DNA of 53,662 nucleotides from Gammaproteobacteria bacterium (GCA_029863705.1 JAOTUU010000004.1:1-53662); one strand, 5' to 3'. Shown: positions 15,810-25,553, counted from the first letter of the stretch. The notes: generated by a model from the letters alone, not told the origin. Program-made: numbers and translations.

Positions 15810-16403
15810 ATGATGATGCGTCTGTTTATTGCTGTATTGGCGCTTGTGCCGTTATTTGCATCGGCTCAAACCGCTTACGTCACGGATACATTGCAACTCG
15901 GCTTGCATCAGGCATCCGATACCAGCGACCGCCCGTTCCGCAATCTCGATAGCGGACAGGAGCTTGAGATCCTGTCACGGACAACCTATTACGCTAATGT
16001 GCGGTTGCCCGATGGTACGCTGGGCTGGGTGAAGGCCGGTTTTCTCGTTAACGACAAGCCCGCCAAACTCATAGTCGCTGAAACGCGCGCCGAAGCAGAC
16101 AGGCTTGCCGGGGAACTTGAGAAATTGCGAAGTGCCTTCGCCGCGCCGGCCGCGACCATTGATGCGTTGAACCAGCAAGTTGCCGACCTGCAGGATCGAC
16201 TTGGTGCCAGTGATGCAAAAGCCGTCGAACTCGGCGAACAAAATACCAGCCTGCGAAATCGACAGTCGCAATACAAGAACAGCATGCCATTGCAGTGGGT
16301 TGCTGGTGCTGTTGGTCTCTGTCTGATTGGTGGGTTTCTTGTCGGTCTGTGGTGGGTCGACCAGCGTAGCCGCAGGCGTCACGGCGGTATCCGAATATAC
16401 TAA
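15810..16403 (+). CDS. SH3-domain protein of the YgiM/TIGR04211 type
   Basis: This 197-residue envelope protein has a signal peptide ending near ASAQ, a bacterial SH3 domain (about residues 22-85, with Y-V-T-D-T-L-Q-L-G-L and GWVKAGFL), a coiled coil (about 90-155) and one C-terminal membrane helix before a basic tail. This architecture matches the TIGR04211/YgiM family, whose role is not settled. Three ATG codons in a row occur at 15810-15818; TTTGGAGAA just before them is the ribosome-binding site. Confidence 0.85.
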   Translation: MMMRLFIAVLALVPLFASAQTAYVTDTLQLGLHQASDTSDRPFRNLDSGQELEILSRTTYYANVRLPDGTLGWVKAGFLVNDKPAKLIVAETRAEADRLAGELEKLRSAFAAPAATIDALNQQVADLQDRLGASDAKAVELGEQNTSLRNRQSQYKNSMPLQWVAGAVGLCLIGGFLVGLWWVDQRSRRRHGGIRIY

Positions 16404-16412
16404 ACGAAGTAT

Positions 16413-17423
16413 CTAGGCCGCAGCGGTTATACCATCAGAGCAGCCGCCGCGCACTGGTAGTGTGGTACCCGCAAATAACTTGTCGATATCCGTTTGCGAT
16501 CTGACGTTGCGGGTCTGTTCCAGTTGGTCACTGGTAATGTGCGGTGCGAACAACTTTACGAAGTCGAGCATGTAGCGGCGCAAGACAATGTCCTTGCGAA
16601 AGCCTATCCACGTGGTGCTGCGCGGAAATAGTCCTTCGGCATCAATCGCCGTCAAGTCCTGTCGATCCGCGCAATCATCGGCCATGCTGGCGACTATGCC
16701 AACACCGAGGCCCATACGTACGTACGTCTTGATAACGTCCGCATCACGCGCAGTAAACACAACATCTGGTTCAAGCCCCTGGTCGGCAAATGCACGTTTC
16801 AGTGACGACTGGCCACCGAAACTGAAAACATACGTAACAAGGGGATGCTGCGCCAGGTCGTTGAGCGTCAATTTGCGTTCCAGTTTTGCGAGTTCATGAT
16901 CATTCGGAACGACAATTTTTCGATCCCAGTGATAGCTCGGTACAAGATACAAACCGCTGAACAGATCATGCGAACCGGTCGCGATGGCGAAATCGATTTC
17001 GTTGGCGGAAACCATGTCAGCGATCTGCTCTGATGTGCCCTGGTGCAGATTGAGGTTAACTTTCGGGTAACGTTCTCGAAACTCACGAATAACATCAGGA
17101 AGCACATAACGAGCTTGCGTATGTGTGGTCGCGATTGAGAGCGTTCCCTCTTCCTCCTGGTAATAGTCTGAGGCAAGACTGCGAATATTTTCAACCTCCT
17201 GCATGATCAGCCGTGATCGATCGATCACTTGCTGGCCGGCCGCGGTGATCCCTCCGAGGCTCTTGCCTTTGCGCGTAAACAACTGCAAGCCGAGTTCTTC
17301 CTCAAGCAGTTTTAGTTGTTTGCTGACTCCCGGTTGAGACGTGTACAGCCGATCCGCCGCCGCAGTGATGTTCAGCCCGTTGTCGACGATCGCAAGCAAA
17401 TATTTGAGTTGTTGTAATTTCAT
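16413..17423 (-). CDS. cysB: LysR-family regulator CysB
   Basis: CysB activates cysteine biosynthesis and sulfate assimilation in response to acetylserine. The 336-residue protein starts MKLQQLKYLLAIVDNGLNIT, typical for CysB, with the HTH recognition part AADRLYTSQPGVSKQLKLLE. The ligand-binding domain includes the ATTHTQARYVLPDVI stretch diagnostic of the CysB/Cbl group. An upstream in-frame ATG exists at 17480, but 17423 gives the family start. It is divergent from the cysteine synthase gene, a plausible target. Confidence 0.9.
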   Translation of the reverse strand: MKLQQLKYLLAIVDNGLNITAAADRLYTSQPGVSKQLKLLEEELGLQLFTRKGKSLGGITAAGQQVIDRSRLIMQEVENIRSLASDYYQEEEGTLSIATTHTQARYVLPDVIREFRERYPKVNLNLHQGTSEQIADMVSANEIDFAIATGSHDLFSGLYLVPSYHWDRKIVVPNDHELAKLERKLTLNDLAQHPLVTYVFSFGGQSSLKRAFADQGLEPDVVFTARDADVIKTYVRMGLGVGIVASMADDCADRQDLTAIDAEGLFPRSTTWIGFRKDIVLRRYMLDFVKLFAPHITSDQLEQTRNVRSQTDIDKLFAGTTLPVRGGCSDGITAAA

Positions 17424-17564
17424 TCTGTGGGTCGTCTTAGCGTCTTCATATGTGACCACGTAACTACGTGATCGTTTCAATCGCGGCCTGACAAATTACG
17501 CAAATACCGGGAGTGCCTCTCGGTCATTGACAATAGATGTTGCACAACAGCTGTCGGAGCTATA

Positions 17565-17581
17565 TATAACACATGGTTATA
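17565..17581. promoter_or_regulatory. Dyad between cysB and cysteine synthase
   Basis: TATAAC-ACATG-GTTATA is a perfect 6-5-6 inverted repeat in the A/T-rich 278-base divergent region. It could be an operator for CysB or for another regulator of the pair. Confidence 0.35.
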
Positions 17582-17701
17582 ACGATGCAAAATAGCAGTG
17601 TTTTTAATGGCTTGCGCTTTCGGTATTAGGCTCTGATGGGAAATTATTTTCGTGTTAGCCTCAGTCCCTTGACTGCAAATAATAAATAGAAGGACCAAAG
17701 G

Positions 17702-18655
17702 ATGATCTACGACAATATTCTTCAGACGATCGGTAATACGCCGATCGTGCGTCTCAACCACATGGGCCCAGACCATGTTGAGCTGTACGTCAAAGTTGAG
17801 TCATTCAACCCGATGGCGTCCGTGAAGGATCGCCTCGCATTTGCCATCATTAATGACGCGGAGCAAAAAGGTACTTTGAAACCAGGACAAACGGTTATCG
17901 AAGCTACGTCTGGAAACACTGGAATTGCATTGGCCATGGTTTGCGCTGCGAAAGGACACCCGTTCGTTGCCACGATGGCGGATTCTTTTTCGATAGAACG
18001 TCGCAAGATAATGCGCGGGCTCGGCGCCAAGGTTATTCTGACGCCGGCGGCAGAGCGCGGTAGCGGCATGGTCAAAAAAGCCGAGGAGCTTGCCCGGAAA
18101 CACGGTTGGTTTCTTGCGAGCCAGTTTGAGAATCCCGCCAACCCCGAGTTCCACGCGAATACAACGGCACCGGAGATCCTTAAAGATTTCGCCGGCAAGC
18201 GCCTCGACTACTGGGTTACCGGATATGGCACGGGCGGTACGATGAGTGGCGCCGGCAGAATCCTCAAAGCAGCCCGGCCGGACCTGACGGTTGTTGCAAC
18301 CGAGCCGGAAGTTGCGACACTGCTCGCGGGTAACGATTGGGCTCCGCACAAGATCCAGGGCTGGACGCCGGATTTCATCCCCAAGGTACTCGATCGTGAT
18401 GTGTACGATCAGCTGTTATCGGTAAGCGATGATCGTGCAATCGAAGTGTCGCGCGAATTGGCACACAAGGAAGGTATCTTTACAGGTATATCATCGGGCG
18501 CGACCCTGGCTACCGCCCTGGACGTCGCCGCAAGCGCTGCAGCAGGATCTGTCATCCTCGCGATGTTGCCGGATACGGGCGAGCGTTACCTGTCGACGCC
18601 GCTATTTGAGGGCGTCAATGAAGGTTCGGACGACGACTGGCTGAATTCGCAATAG
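17702..18655 (+). CDS. Cysteine synthase (O-acetylserine sulfhydrylase)
   Basis: This PLP enzyme makes cysteine from O-acetylserine and sulfide. In the 317-residue protein the PLP lysine lies in NPMASVKDRLA near residue 42, the substrate loop is TSGNTGIALA near 68, and the phosphate-binding glycine loop is GYGTGGTMSGAG near 175. Sequence features do not clearly separate CysK from CysM, so I give no symbol. An AGAAGGACC sequence precedes the ATG. Its position opposite cysB fits CysB control. Confidence 0.9.
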   Translation: MIYDNILQTIGNTPIVRLNHMGPDHVELYVKVESFNPMASVKDRLAFAIINDAEQKGTLKPGQTVIEATSGNTGIALAMVCAAKGHPFVATMADSFSIERRKIMRGLGAKVILTPAAERGSGMVKKAEELARKHGWFLASQFENPANPEFHANTTAPEILKDFAGKRLDYWVTGYGTGGTMSGAGRILKAARPDLTVVATEPEVATLLAGNDWAPHKIQGWTPDFIPKVLDRDVYDQLLSVSDDRAIEVSRELAHKEGIFTGISSGATLATALDVAASAAAGSVILAMLPDTGERYLSTPLFEGVNEGSDDDWLNSQ

Positions 18656-18674
18656 CTGGCTATCGAGACGAAGC

Positions 18675-18699
18675 GCCCGCCAATATTTGCAGGCTTTTT
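18675..18699 (+). terminator. Weak terminator after the cysteine synthase gene
   Basis: GCCCGC and GCAGGC can form an imperfect 6-bp stem around an eight-base loop, followed by five T. One mismatch makes this a tentative call. Confidence 0.35.
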
Positions 18700-18859
18700 A
18701 CCGTTTCGAACCGAGCACAGCAATATCCCGGCGAAAAAGTGCGTAATTAGCAGATTCTCGGATGAAAACGGGTTCACTTGAGACCCAAGTCACAGCCGGA
18801 TTTGTGCGCAACTGGCATCGTGGGCGCTTCAAGGCGTATTGCCTTCGCAACCGGATCGA

Positions 18860-21076
18860 ATGTTGTCAGCTGACCTGCACACGCTGCAAACAAGAAAGAA
18901 TGTAGGCAAGGCGAAAGGCCTGCTGCACTCGCTCGTTCCACGTGCTCAGTGCTTCTGTTTCTATGGCCCGGATCGTAAATGTGTCTGGAGCAGTGACGGC
19001 GCAGACGATTACGAGGTGGACAATTTTGTTGTCGATCTGCCTGATGAATTGATTGACGGATCCAGTGGTGATGAGGAAGCAATTCGACGAACGCTCAAGT
19101 CCGGTCGAACTTCGCTTGCATTACCTGTTTACGACGACGCCGAAAATCGACTTGGTCTACTGGTCGCGGTATTTTCCCGGAATGCGGGCAAGTCATCTTC
19201 ATTTAACCCGAAGATGCTCGTTAATATTTTGCGTCCCGCAGTCGACCTTATCGGCGAAAGCCTTGTTCTCGGTCAGAACCTGCAGACCGCTGCGAGGCAA
19301 AGCGAACTCATAGAACATGAATTGACACTTGTTTATGAGGTTGACGAAAAGATCCATGGAACGTCTCGCAGTCATGCCGGGCTTGCACAGTTGGTTGGTC
19401 AAAGCGGTCGGTTTCTGGGCATCGCGTACAGTGCGTTACTGATACCGTCAAAACGAATTCGCGTTAGCGCGACACACTCGAGCTGGAAAAGCGTCAACCG
19501 CAAGATTCTTGATAGATATGTGATTGATCACTTGCTGCCCAAGCTTGAAGGAAAACGCTGGCCTGCCGTTTTTGAAATTCCCGGGATCGATGGCGCGGAT
19601 GACGTTCCAGATAAGGGCTACCAAACGCTCCTGTGCCCGATCCTGGACAGGCATGGCAATCTCGAGGGAGTTCTGGCCCAGCTGGGACGAATCGATCACG
19701 AAGACTTTTCGAAATCCGATCGTCGCTTCATGGCGCATATCGTGCGCAAGGTTGAGTATGTCGTCGAGCAGTCCTTTGATGCGATGACCGGGCTCATGAA
19801 CCGCTCGGGCTTCGAGGCACAGCTGCAAGAATCGGCCAAGACCTTGTCTAAAGATGATGATGCTCATCAGCTCATTTATTTCGATCTCGACAACCTGCAA
19901 CTTGTAAATGACACTTTCAACCGCGATGCAGGAGATGCCATCATCTTGCATTTCGCACGCTTGCTTGAAGAGGATTTGTCGCGACATGCCGTCGTATCCA
20001 GACTGGCGGGCGATGATTTCTGCATATTGCTAACACATTCTGACACCGACAACGCGGTGCAACTTGCCCAGGCGATTCGAGAACGAGCGCAGCCACTGCG
20101 CTACCTTGAAGGTGACAAATCACTGCAGGTGACGATGAGCGTCGGTATCGCCGAGTTCTGCGTAGAGACCGATGCTGGCCGTGCTTTGACGACAGCACGA
20201 ATGGCATGTGAGGCCGCCAAGGAGCATGGGCGCGATCGCATCGAGGTATATGACGATCAGAACCTGAGCCTGGTCCGCCGCCATGATGACATGCAGTTGG
20301 TCACTCGGATTCAACAGGTGCTCGATGGCGATGAGTTCGAGCTGTATGCGCAACCGATCGTGAGCCTCTGCGGCCTCGACGAACACCTGCGATTCGAAAT
20401 CCTTCTGCGAATGAAAGACGAAGGTGGTGACGAAATTCCGACGAGTTCGTTCTTCTCGGCTGCGGAGCGGTACAAGCTCATGCCCCAGATCGACCGTTGG
20501 GTAATATCCAACACGATGGCGAAGCTCTCCAGTGAAGCGGCAGCACCTGCACTGGATAAAGCTAATTTTTCGATCAACTTGTCCGGTCAGTCAATGAGCG
20601 ATGATGACATTCTGAAGTTTATTAAGGACGAGTTCGAAAACTGTGGGTTACCGGCAGAACGGATTAGTTTCGAGGTGACGGAGTCGGCTGCAGTGTCCAA
20701 CCTTAAGAAAGCACAAACGTTTATCGACGCATTAAATGCTTGGGGTTGCAGAATATCGCTGGACGACTTTGGTGCCGGGCTGAGCTCCTTCGCGTACCTC
20801 AAGAATTTTAATGTCGACACATTGAAAATCGACGGTGGTTTTATCCGAGATATCACCGATAACCGCATATCGGAGTCGATGGTGGCTGCCATTACCCAGG
20901 TCGCCAAAGTCATGGAGCTCGAGACAGTCGCGGAGTACGTTGAGACCGAAGAGACACGCCAGCTGATTGCTAAACTGGGTGTGGATTTTGCACAAGGTCA
21001 TATTGTTGGCCGCCCAATACCGTTGAGCGATGTGCTGCAGCAGCTGCAGGATGACCTGCAGACGTCTACAGCCTAA
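18860..21076 (+). CDS. GGDEF-EAL protein, probable cyclic-di-GMP phosphodiesterase
   Basis: This is a cytoplasmic protein of about 738 residues. The N-terminal half (to about 300) looks like one or two GAF-type sensory regions without membrane segments. The GGDEF domain (about 305-460) has its signature changed to A-G-D-D-F (RLAGDDFCIL), so cyclase activity is doubtful. The EAL domain (about 480-735) keeps the metal and catalytic residues I can place: E-I-L for EAL, Asn in SINLSGQS, Glu in FEVTES, the Asp pair in DDFGAG, Lys in LKIDGGF, Glu in AEYVET and Gln in FAQGH. I infer an active phosphodiesterase. ATG 18860 is used; a TTG lies seven codons upstream. Confidence 0.87.
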   Translation: MLSADLHTLQTRKNVGKAKGLLHSLVPRAQCFCFYGPDRKCVWSSDGADDYEVDNFVVDLPDELIDGSSGDEEAIRRTLKSGRTSLALPVYDDAENRLGLLVAVFSRNAGKSSSFNPKMLVNILRPAVDLIGESLVLGQNLQTAARQSELIEHELTLVYEVDEKIHGTSRSHAGLAQLVGQSGRFLGIAYSALLIPSKRIRVSATHSSWKSVNRKILDRYVIDHLLPKLEGKRWPAVFEIPGIDGADDVPDKGYQTLLCPILDRHGNLEGVLAQLGRIDHEDFSKSDRRFMAHIVRKVEYVVEQSFDAMTGLMNRSGFEAQLQESAKTLSKDDDAHQLIYFDLDNLQLVNDTFNRDAGDAIILHFARLLEEDLSRHAVVSRLAGDDFCILLTHSDTDNAVQLAQAIRERAQPLRYLEGDKSLQVTMSVGIAEFCVETDAGRALTTARMACEAAKEHGRDRIEVYDDQNLSLVRRHDDMQLVTRIQQVLDGDEFELYAQPIVSLCGLDEHLRFEILLRMKDEGGDEIPTSSFFSAAERYKLMPQIDRWVISNTMAKLSSEAAAPALDKANFSINLSGQSMSDDDILKFIKDEFENCGLPAERISFEVTESAAVSNLKKAQTFIDALNAWGCRISLDDFGAGLSSFAYLKNFNVDTLKIDGGFIRDITDNRISESMVAAITQVAKVMELETVAEYVETEETRQLIAKLGVDFAQGHIVGRPIPLSDVLQQLQDDLQTSTA

Positions 21077-21154
21077 GCCGCCCTATCGATCTATCAGATC
21101 TTCCATGCAATTCGGTGTCGAGCCTCCTGACTCCGGGCTGATAGACTCACCCGC

Positions 21155-24061
21155 ATGGATGCCCAGCAAAATGAAAGGACCGCGCAAGCCGTTAGTGAGC
21201 TACCGCCCGAGCTGCATGATGTGGCAACAAGGTGGTTTGAACAGCTTGAAGCGGATCGTGACAGTAACGAAGTGCTGGCGAATACGATTGAGCCGCTTGT
21301 CCGGCTTGTGGCCTGCAGCGAGTTCGCAGCAAGAACAGTCATGCGCGAGTGGCGTTGGTTTGCCCAGCATCAAGACTCCTTGCAGCAACCGCCCGACGCA
21401 TCTTCTCTTGAGCGTTTCGCCGCTGAAGTAGCTTCCAGCAATGAATCGCTTGAGACGGTAAAGCAGCAATTGAGGCGGTGTCGTCACCGTTACATGGTTC
21501 ATATTTTGTGGCGGGAGATCACAGGCGCCGCGACCCTCGACGAAACGCTGGTGGCACTTTCCGATCTGGCGGATCGCTTGCTTGAGGTCGCAGCTAATTA
21601 TGCAGAGCAGCAGTTACACGAGCGCCACGGTATCGTGCGTAACGCGGCGGGCGATCCTGTTTCTCTCGTTATCCTCGGCATGGGCAAACTCGGTGGTCAT
21701 GAGCTAAATTTCTCATCCGATATTGACCTGATTTTTCTGTATCCCGAAGGCACAGAGTCAGACGGTAAGCGCAGCCTGAGTGCAGCCGAATATTTCTCCC
21801 GCGTAGCTCGCAATATCATTGCTCTTCTGGACGAGGCAACAGCCGATGGATTCGCCTTTCGCATTGACACGCGATTGCGGCCGTTCGGAGACAGCGGTCC
21901 GCCAGTGCTTAGCTTTGCCGCCCTGGAGTCCTACCTTTTACAGCATGGCCGCGGCTGGGAACGATACGCTTATGTGAAAGCACGAATTGTTGGTCCCAGG
22001 CCACCGTCAGCGGTTGCGGCGGAGTTATACGGCGACCTTGTTCGACCTTTCGTCTTTCGGCGCTACCTCGACTACGGCGTTTTCGAATCTCTGAGGAAGA
22101 TGCACGAGCTGATTTCAGCAGAAGTTGCGCGGCGCGATATGGCGGACAACGTCAAGCTGGGGCCGGGCGGGATTCGGGAGATAGAATTCATCGTGCAGTC
22201 TTTGCAACTGGTGCGAGGCGGCAGTCAACCAGAGCTGCAGGAGCGGGGGCTGCAAAAAGTGATACCCCGCCTGATCGGCGATCGTGGGCTGACACAGCGC
22301 GCCGCCGAGAGCTTGATGGGGGCGTATGCTTTCTTACGGCGTATCGAGAATTTTATCCAGGCGATTCGCGACCAGCAAACACACCAATTGCCGACCGACA
22401 GCACCGACAGGGCTCGTCTTTGCGAAGCCATGCGCTTTCCCGATTGGGCGTCCCTGCGCGCTACCCTCGACGCCCACCGCGCTGAAGTTTCAAGGCAGTT
22501 CGAGGCGATCGCCTTTCGTGCAGGAACGGAAGTAGTCGAAGAAGGATTCAGGAGCAAATCTGAAGATGTGTGGTCCCGCGATGCTGGTGCAGATGAGTGG
22601 CAACACTTCCTGGCGGACGAGGGTTTTGCCCAGGCGCAGGAACTTGCCCTCGAGCTGGAGAAATTCGCTCGCGCACCTGTAGCGACGCAGATCGACTCAA
22701 TATCCCGACAACGGTTGCGGCAATTCATGCCGAAGTTATTGTCGTTGGTCCGCAGGGGAAAGGAGCCGCTGGTAGCGCTTTCCCGGTCCCTGCTTGTCGT
22801 CGAAAAAGTGCTGCGCCGTAGTGCTTACCTCGCCTTGCTTAATGAAAACGAAGCGGCGCTGGATCGGCTTGTCGAGTTGTGTGAGAAAAGTGCCTACGTG
22901 GCAGAGCAGCTTGCACGTTACCCGGTGTTGCTGGACGAGCTTCTGGATCCGCGAATCTACTCGGGGCAATTGTCACGGACGAGTCTTGCCGCAGATTTGC
23001 GACAACGGCTAATGCACTGCGGTGTCGATGCTGAAGCACAGATGGAGGTGTTGGGTCAGTTTCAGCGCGCCAATCAGTTCCGCATAGCGGTGGCAGATTT
23101 TCACGGCACCTTGCCGATTATGAAGGTCAGTGATGCGCTGACAGAGCTTGCCGAAACGGTATTGCAACATGCGCTATACGTGGCCTGGCAAGAGCTCGCC
23201 GAAACGCACGGAGTGCCGCAGTTCGTCGTTGCCGACGAGACCCGACAGGCCGGATTTGGGGTGATCGCCTACGGCAAGCTAGGAGGCCTTGAGCTTTCTT
23301 ACGGCTCGGATCTGGATATCGTCTTTCTGCATGACTCACATGGCGCGCAACAGATGACCAATGGCGCCAGGTCGCTCGATAACACCGTGTTTTTCAGCCG
23401 CCTTGTGCGACGCTTGGTGCATTTTTTGACGACGCAGACCGGTTCCGGAGTCATGTACGATATTGACATGCGGCTACGGCCGGACGGGCACTCCGGGCTG
23501 CTGGTTACCAGCGTCGACGCGTTCGAACGATATCAACAGGACCATGCCTGGACTTGGGAGCATCAGGCCTTGCTCCGTGCCCGGCCGGTGGCGGGGAGTG
23601 AAGCGGTAGGGCACGAATTCGAAAAGATTCGAAAAGATACACTGCAGAACCTGGTGCGTCGCGACGCCCTGCGCGATGATGTGGTTTCCATGCGGCGACG
23701 GATGCGTCGCGAGCTGGACAAGAGCAATGCGACCCTGTTTGACATCAAGCAAGGGCAGGGTGGCATCGGCGATATCGAGTTTGTCGTGCAGTATCTCGTG
23801 CTGCAGCATGCCAGAGAACACCCTTCGGTCACTGAGTTTTCGGACAATATTCGGCAACTGGATGCGCTAGCCGAGACCGGATGCCTTGGAATTGAAGTCG
23901 TTGCTCGCCTGCAAGATATTTACAAGATCTACCGCCTGCGAGTGCACCATCTGGTCCTGAACAATCATAAGGCGCTTGTTCCTGTCGACGAATTTCAGCT
24001 TGAGCGCGACTACATTCGCGCAATTTGGCGCGAGCACCTAATGGATGACGGCGAGACGTAG
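21155..24061 (+). CDS. glnE: Bifunctional glutamine synthetase adenylyltransferase/adenylyl-removing enzyme
   Basis: GlnE adds AMP to glutamine synthetase and removes it, under PII control. The 968-residue length is typical. Two nucleotidyltransferase domains are clear. The N-terminal deadenylylation site shows GMGKLGGHELNFSSDIDLIF near residue 175, and the C-terminal adenylylation site shows AYGKLGGLELSYGSDLDIVF near 705. Both keep the paired aspartates. The R-domain helices lie between them. There is no strong ribosome-binding site at ATG 21155. The ATG comes 78 bases after the GGDEF-EAL gene. Confidence 0.96.
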   Translation: MDAQQNERTAQAVSELPPELHDVATRWFEQLEADRDSNEVLANTIEPLVRLVACSEFAARTVMREWRWFAQHQDSLQQPPDASSLERFAAEVASSNESLETVKQQLRRCRHRYMVHILWREITGAATLDETLVALSDLADRLLEVAANYAEQQLHERHGIVRNAAGDPVSLVILGMGKLGGHELNFSSDIDLIFLYPEGTESDGKRSLSAAEYFSRVARNIIALLDEATADGFAFRIDTRLRPFGDSGPPVLSFAALESYLLQHGRGWERYAYVKARIVGPRPPSAVAAELYGDLVRPFVFRRYLDYGVFESLRKMHELISAEVARRDMADNVKLGPGGIREIEFIVQSLQLVRGGSQPELQERGLQKVIPRLIGDRGLTQRAAESLMGAYAFLRRIENFIQAIRDQQTHQLPTDSTDRARLCEAMRFPDWASLRATLDAHRAEVSRQFEAIAFRAGTEVVEEGFRSKSEDVWSRDAGADEWQHFLADEGFAQAQELALELEKFARAPVATQIDSISRQRLRQFMPKLLSLVRRGKEPLVALSRSLLVVEKVLRRSAYLALLNENEAALDRLVELCEKSAYVAEQLARYPVLLDELLDPRIYSGQLSRTSLAADLRQRLMHCGVDAEAQMEVLGQFQRANQFRIAVADFHGTLPIMKVSDALTELAETVLQHALYVAWQELAETHGVPQFVVADETRQAGFGVIAYGKLGGLELSYGSDLDIVFLHDSHGAQQMTNGARSLDNTVFFSRLVRRLVHFLTTQTGSGVMYDIDMRLRPDGHSGLLVTSVDAFERYQQDHAWTWEHQALLRARPVAGSEAVGHEFEKIRKDTLQNLVRRDALRDDVVSMRRRMRRELDKSNATLFDIKQGQGGIGDIEFVVQYLVLQHAREHPSVTEFSDNIRQLDALAETGCLGIEVVARLQDIYKIYRLRVHHLVLNNHKALVPVDEFQLERDYIRAIWREHLMDDGET

Positions 24062-24123
24062 CCGCGAGGTCGGCGCATTGCTTATAATCCGCCATCAATT
24101 CACAACGCATATCAGGAAGCAAC

Positions 24124-24345
24124 GTGACCGCCAAAGTCGGGTCAGTCGAAGACAACCTTATTGCTGCAAATTCGCAGCATCGTTACAAAGTGCGGCACAA
24201 GGACTTACCCTTGTCCTGCCCGATGCCCGACATGTACTTGTGGAACTCCCATCCGAAAGTCTTCCTACCCATTGAGGACACTGGCGAGGCGAAATGCCCG
24301 TACTGTGGAGCACTATATTCACTTGATGAGGCTGAAACACCGTAA
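24124..24345 (+). CDS. Small CHCC zinc-finger protein (NDUFS6-like)
   Basis: This is a 73-residue protein with a zf-CHCC zinc finger: a Cys in LSCPMPD, a His in SHPKVFLPI, and C-P-Y-C in GEAKCPYCGALYSL. In bacteria this family is uncharacterised but widespread; related domains occur in a subunit of mitochondrial complex I. The start is GTG at 24124, supported by AGGAAG seven bases upstream. It follows glnE by 62 bases. Confidence 0.88.
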   Translation: MTAKVGSVEDNLIAANSQHRYKVRHKDLPLSCPMPDMYLWNSHPKVFLPIEDTGEAKCPYCGALYSLDEAETP

Positions 24346-24821
24346 TTATGCATCGAAAATCTTCTAAAATCGGTAAATGTCGAAAAGATCAAAATATGTC
24401 GTTTCTCGTCGATTGACTTTGGCGATTTCGAAAGGTCGTTAAATGTCGTTAATTTCTATAAAAAACGCCAAAATGGCTCGATCGGGAAATGCCAGGATCT
24501 CCATTTAAGGGACATCTGAAGAATAGCCCAAGTTCCGCCAGGTTTTATCGTACGGAAAGATCTAAAAGCGCTGATAATTATCATAATAGTCGATAAAGAT
24601 CTCGAAAATCTATAAAATAGCAAGATATGGAAGAATATCTGAACCGCATCCATGACCGCCAAAAATAGAAAGGGCTTGGGTTTAAAAGGCGTGAAAAATT
24701 AACGAAAAATCCGGAAAAGTTAGAATAATGTGCCGAAAAGTAAGAAAAAGCGATTATTGATGAATGTCGACAAAAACACCGTCGCTGCAGTTCTCGAGCG
24801 GCATGGCCCAGGTTGTAGCCA
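24346..24821. other. A/T-rich gene-free stretch with recurring CGAAAA
   Basis: These 476 bases are much richer in A and T than the flanking genes. CGAAAA recurs six times (for example in TCGAAAAGATC, CTCGAAAATC, AACGAAAAATC and GCCGAAAAGTAAG), and TAAATGTCG occurs twice (24374-24382, 24440-24448). No gene, terminator or promoter is convincing except the 21-residue leader frame at its right end. It may be a diverged regulatory region or a remnant. Confidence 0.5.
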
Positions 24822-24825
24822 TTGA
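24760..24825 (+). CDS. Possible 21-residue leader peptide upstream of kdkA
   Basis: ATG 24760 opens a short frame ending E-R-H-G-P-G-C-S-H, whose TGA overlaps the kdkA TTG start as TTGA. Its ribosome-binding site is weak. It could couple translation to kdkA. It may also be chance. Confidence 0.35.
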   Translation: MNVDKNTVAAVLERHGPGCSH

Positions 24826-25553
24826 CCGAGTCGGTCGAAAAGACGCCAAGCGGCGCTATTCTCTACGATCGCTCTGTTATCAGCGAGGTCTCTGAAGAAC
24901 GGTTCACGCCCTCGGGCTGGTTACATTCTGAACCTGTCAGTGGTTCGCTGCGCTCTGCCGGTCGCGGCAATACGATGTATGTGGGGCACGTTCCGCGGCA
25001 GTTTGTACTCAGGCACTTTGTACGCGGTGGGCTGATCGGCAAGCTGGTTCGGGATAGCTACGCCTGGACAGGCGAACACAATACGCGGCCATTCACGGAG
25101 TGGCGCCTGCTTGCGAAGATGGCGGACAGCGGCTTGCGAGTTCCGCGGCCGGCCGCGGCCCGTTATCGGCGCCGGGGTCTGATCTACACGGCCGATATCA
25201 TTACGGTTCGCATACCTGGCGTACAGGCATTATCGAACTTCATTGCGGCGGAGCGTCGGGAGTCCGATTTTTGGTTTGCTCTTGGGGAGGCGATTCAGGG
25301 GTTTCATGCGGCCGGCGTGTTTCATGCGGATATGAACGCGTACAACCTGCAGATTGATGCCCAGGGGCACCTTTGGATGCTTGATTTCGATCGTGGCCGC
25401 TTGTTGCCGCCGGGTCAGTGGCAGCAAAAAACGCTCAGTCGCCTGCACCGGTCACTGCAGAAAGTCCGCACGCTCGATGCGAAGGTGCACTTTGCCAAAC
25501 AAGACTGGGATCACTTGCTTGAAGGTTACTTCGACGCCTCAAAATCTGCGTAG
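24822..25553 (+). CDS. kdkA: 3-deoxy-D-manno-octulosonic acid (Kdo) kinase
   Basis: KdkA phosphorylates the Kdo residue on the lipid A precursor at the cytoplasmic face of the inner membrane. The 243-residue protein matches the Haemophilus type: VLRHFVRGGLIGKLVRDSY near residue 65, catalytic loop FHADMNAYNLQID near 165 and metal-binding LDFDRGR near 183. An in-frame TAG lies six bases upstream and no ATG follows soon, so TTG 24822 is the best start. It is convergent with the lipid A acyltransferase gene, overlapping it by 28 bases. Confidence 0.9.
   Translation: MTESVEKTPSGAILYDRSVISEVSEERFTPSGWLHSEPVSGSLRSAGRGNTMYVGHVPRQFVLRHFVRGGLIGKLVRDSYAWTGEHNTRPFTEWRLLAKMADSGLRVPRPAAARYRRRGLIYTADIITVRIPGVQALSNFIAAERRESDFWFALGEAIQGFHAAGVFHADMNAYNLQIDAQGHLWMLDFDRGRLLPPGQWQQKTLSRLHRSLQKVRTLDAKVHFAKQDWDHLLEGYFDASKSA

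Noticed and set aside
18761-18904. 47-residue Cys-rich frame overlapping the start of the GGDEF-EAL gene
   Set aside because: It overlaps the accepted gene, has no good ribosome-binding site, and its cysteines come from the other frame's codons.
24456-24662. 68-residue Phe-rich minus-strand frame in the A/T-rich stretch
   Set aside because: Phe/Ile/Ser richness is expected from A-rich DNA read in reverse; there is no ribosome-binding site.
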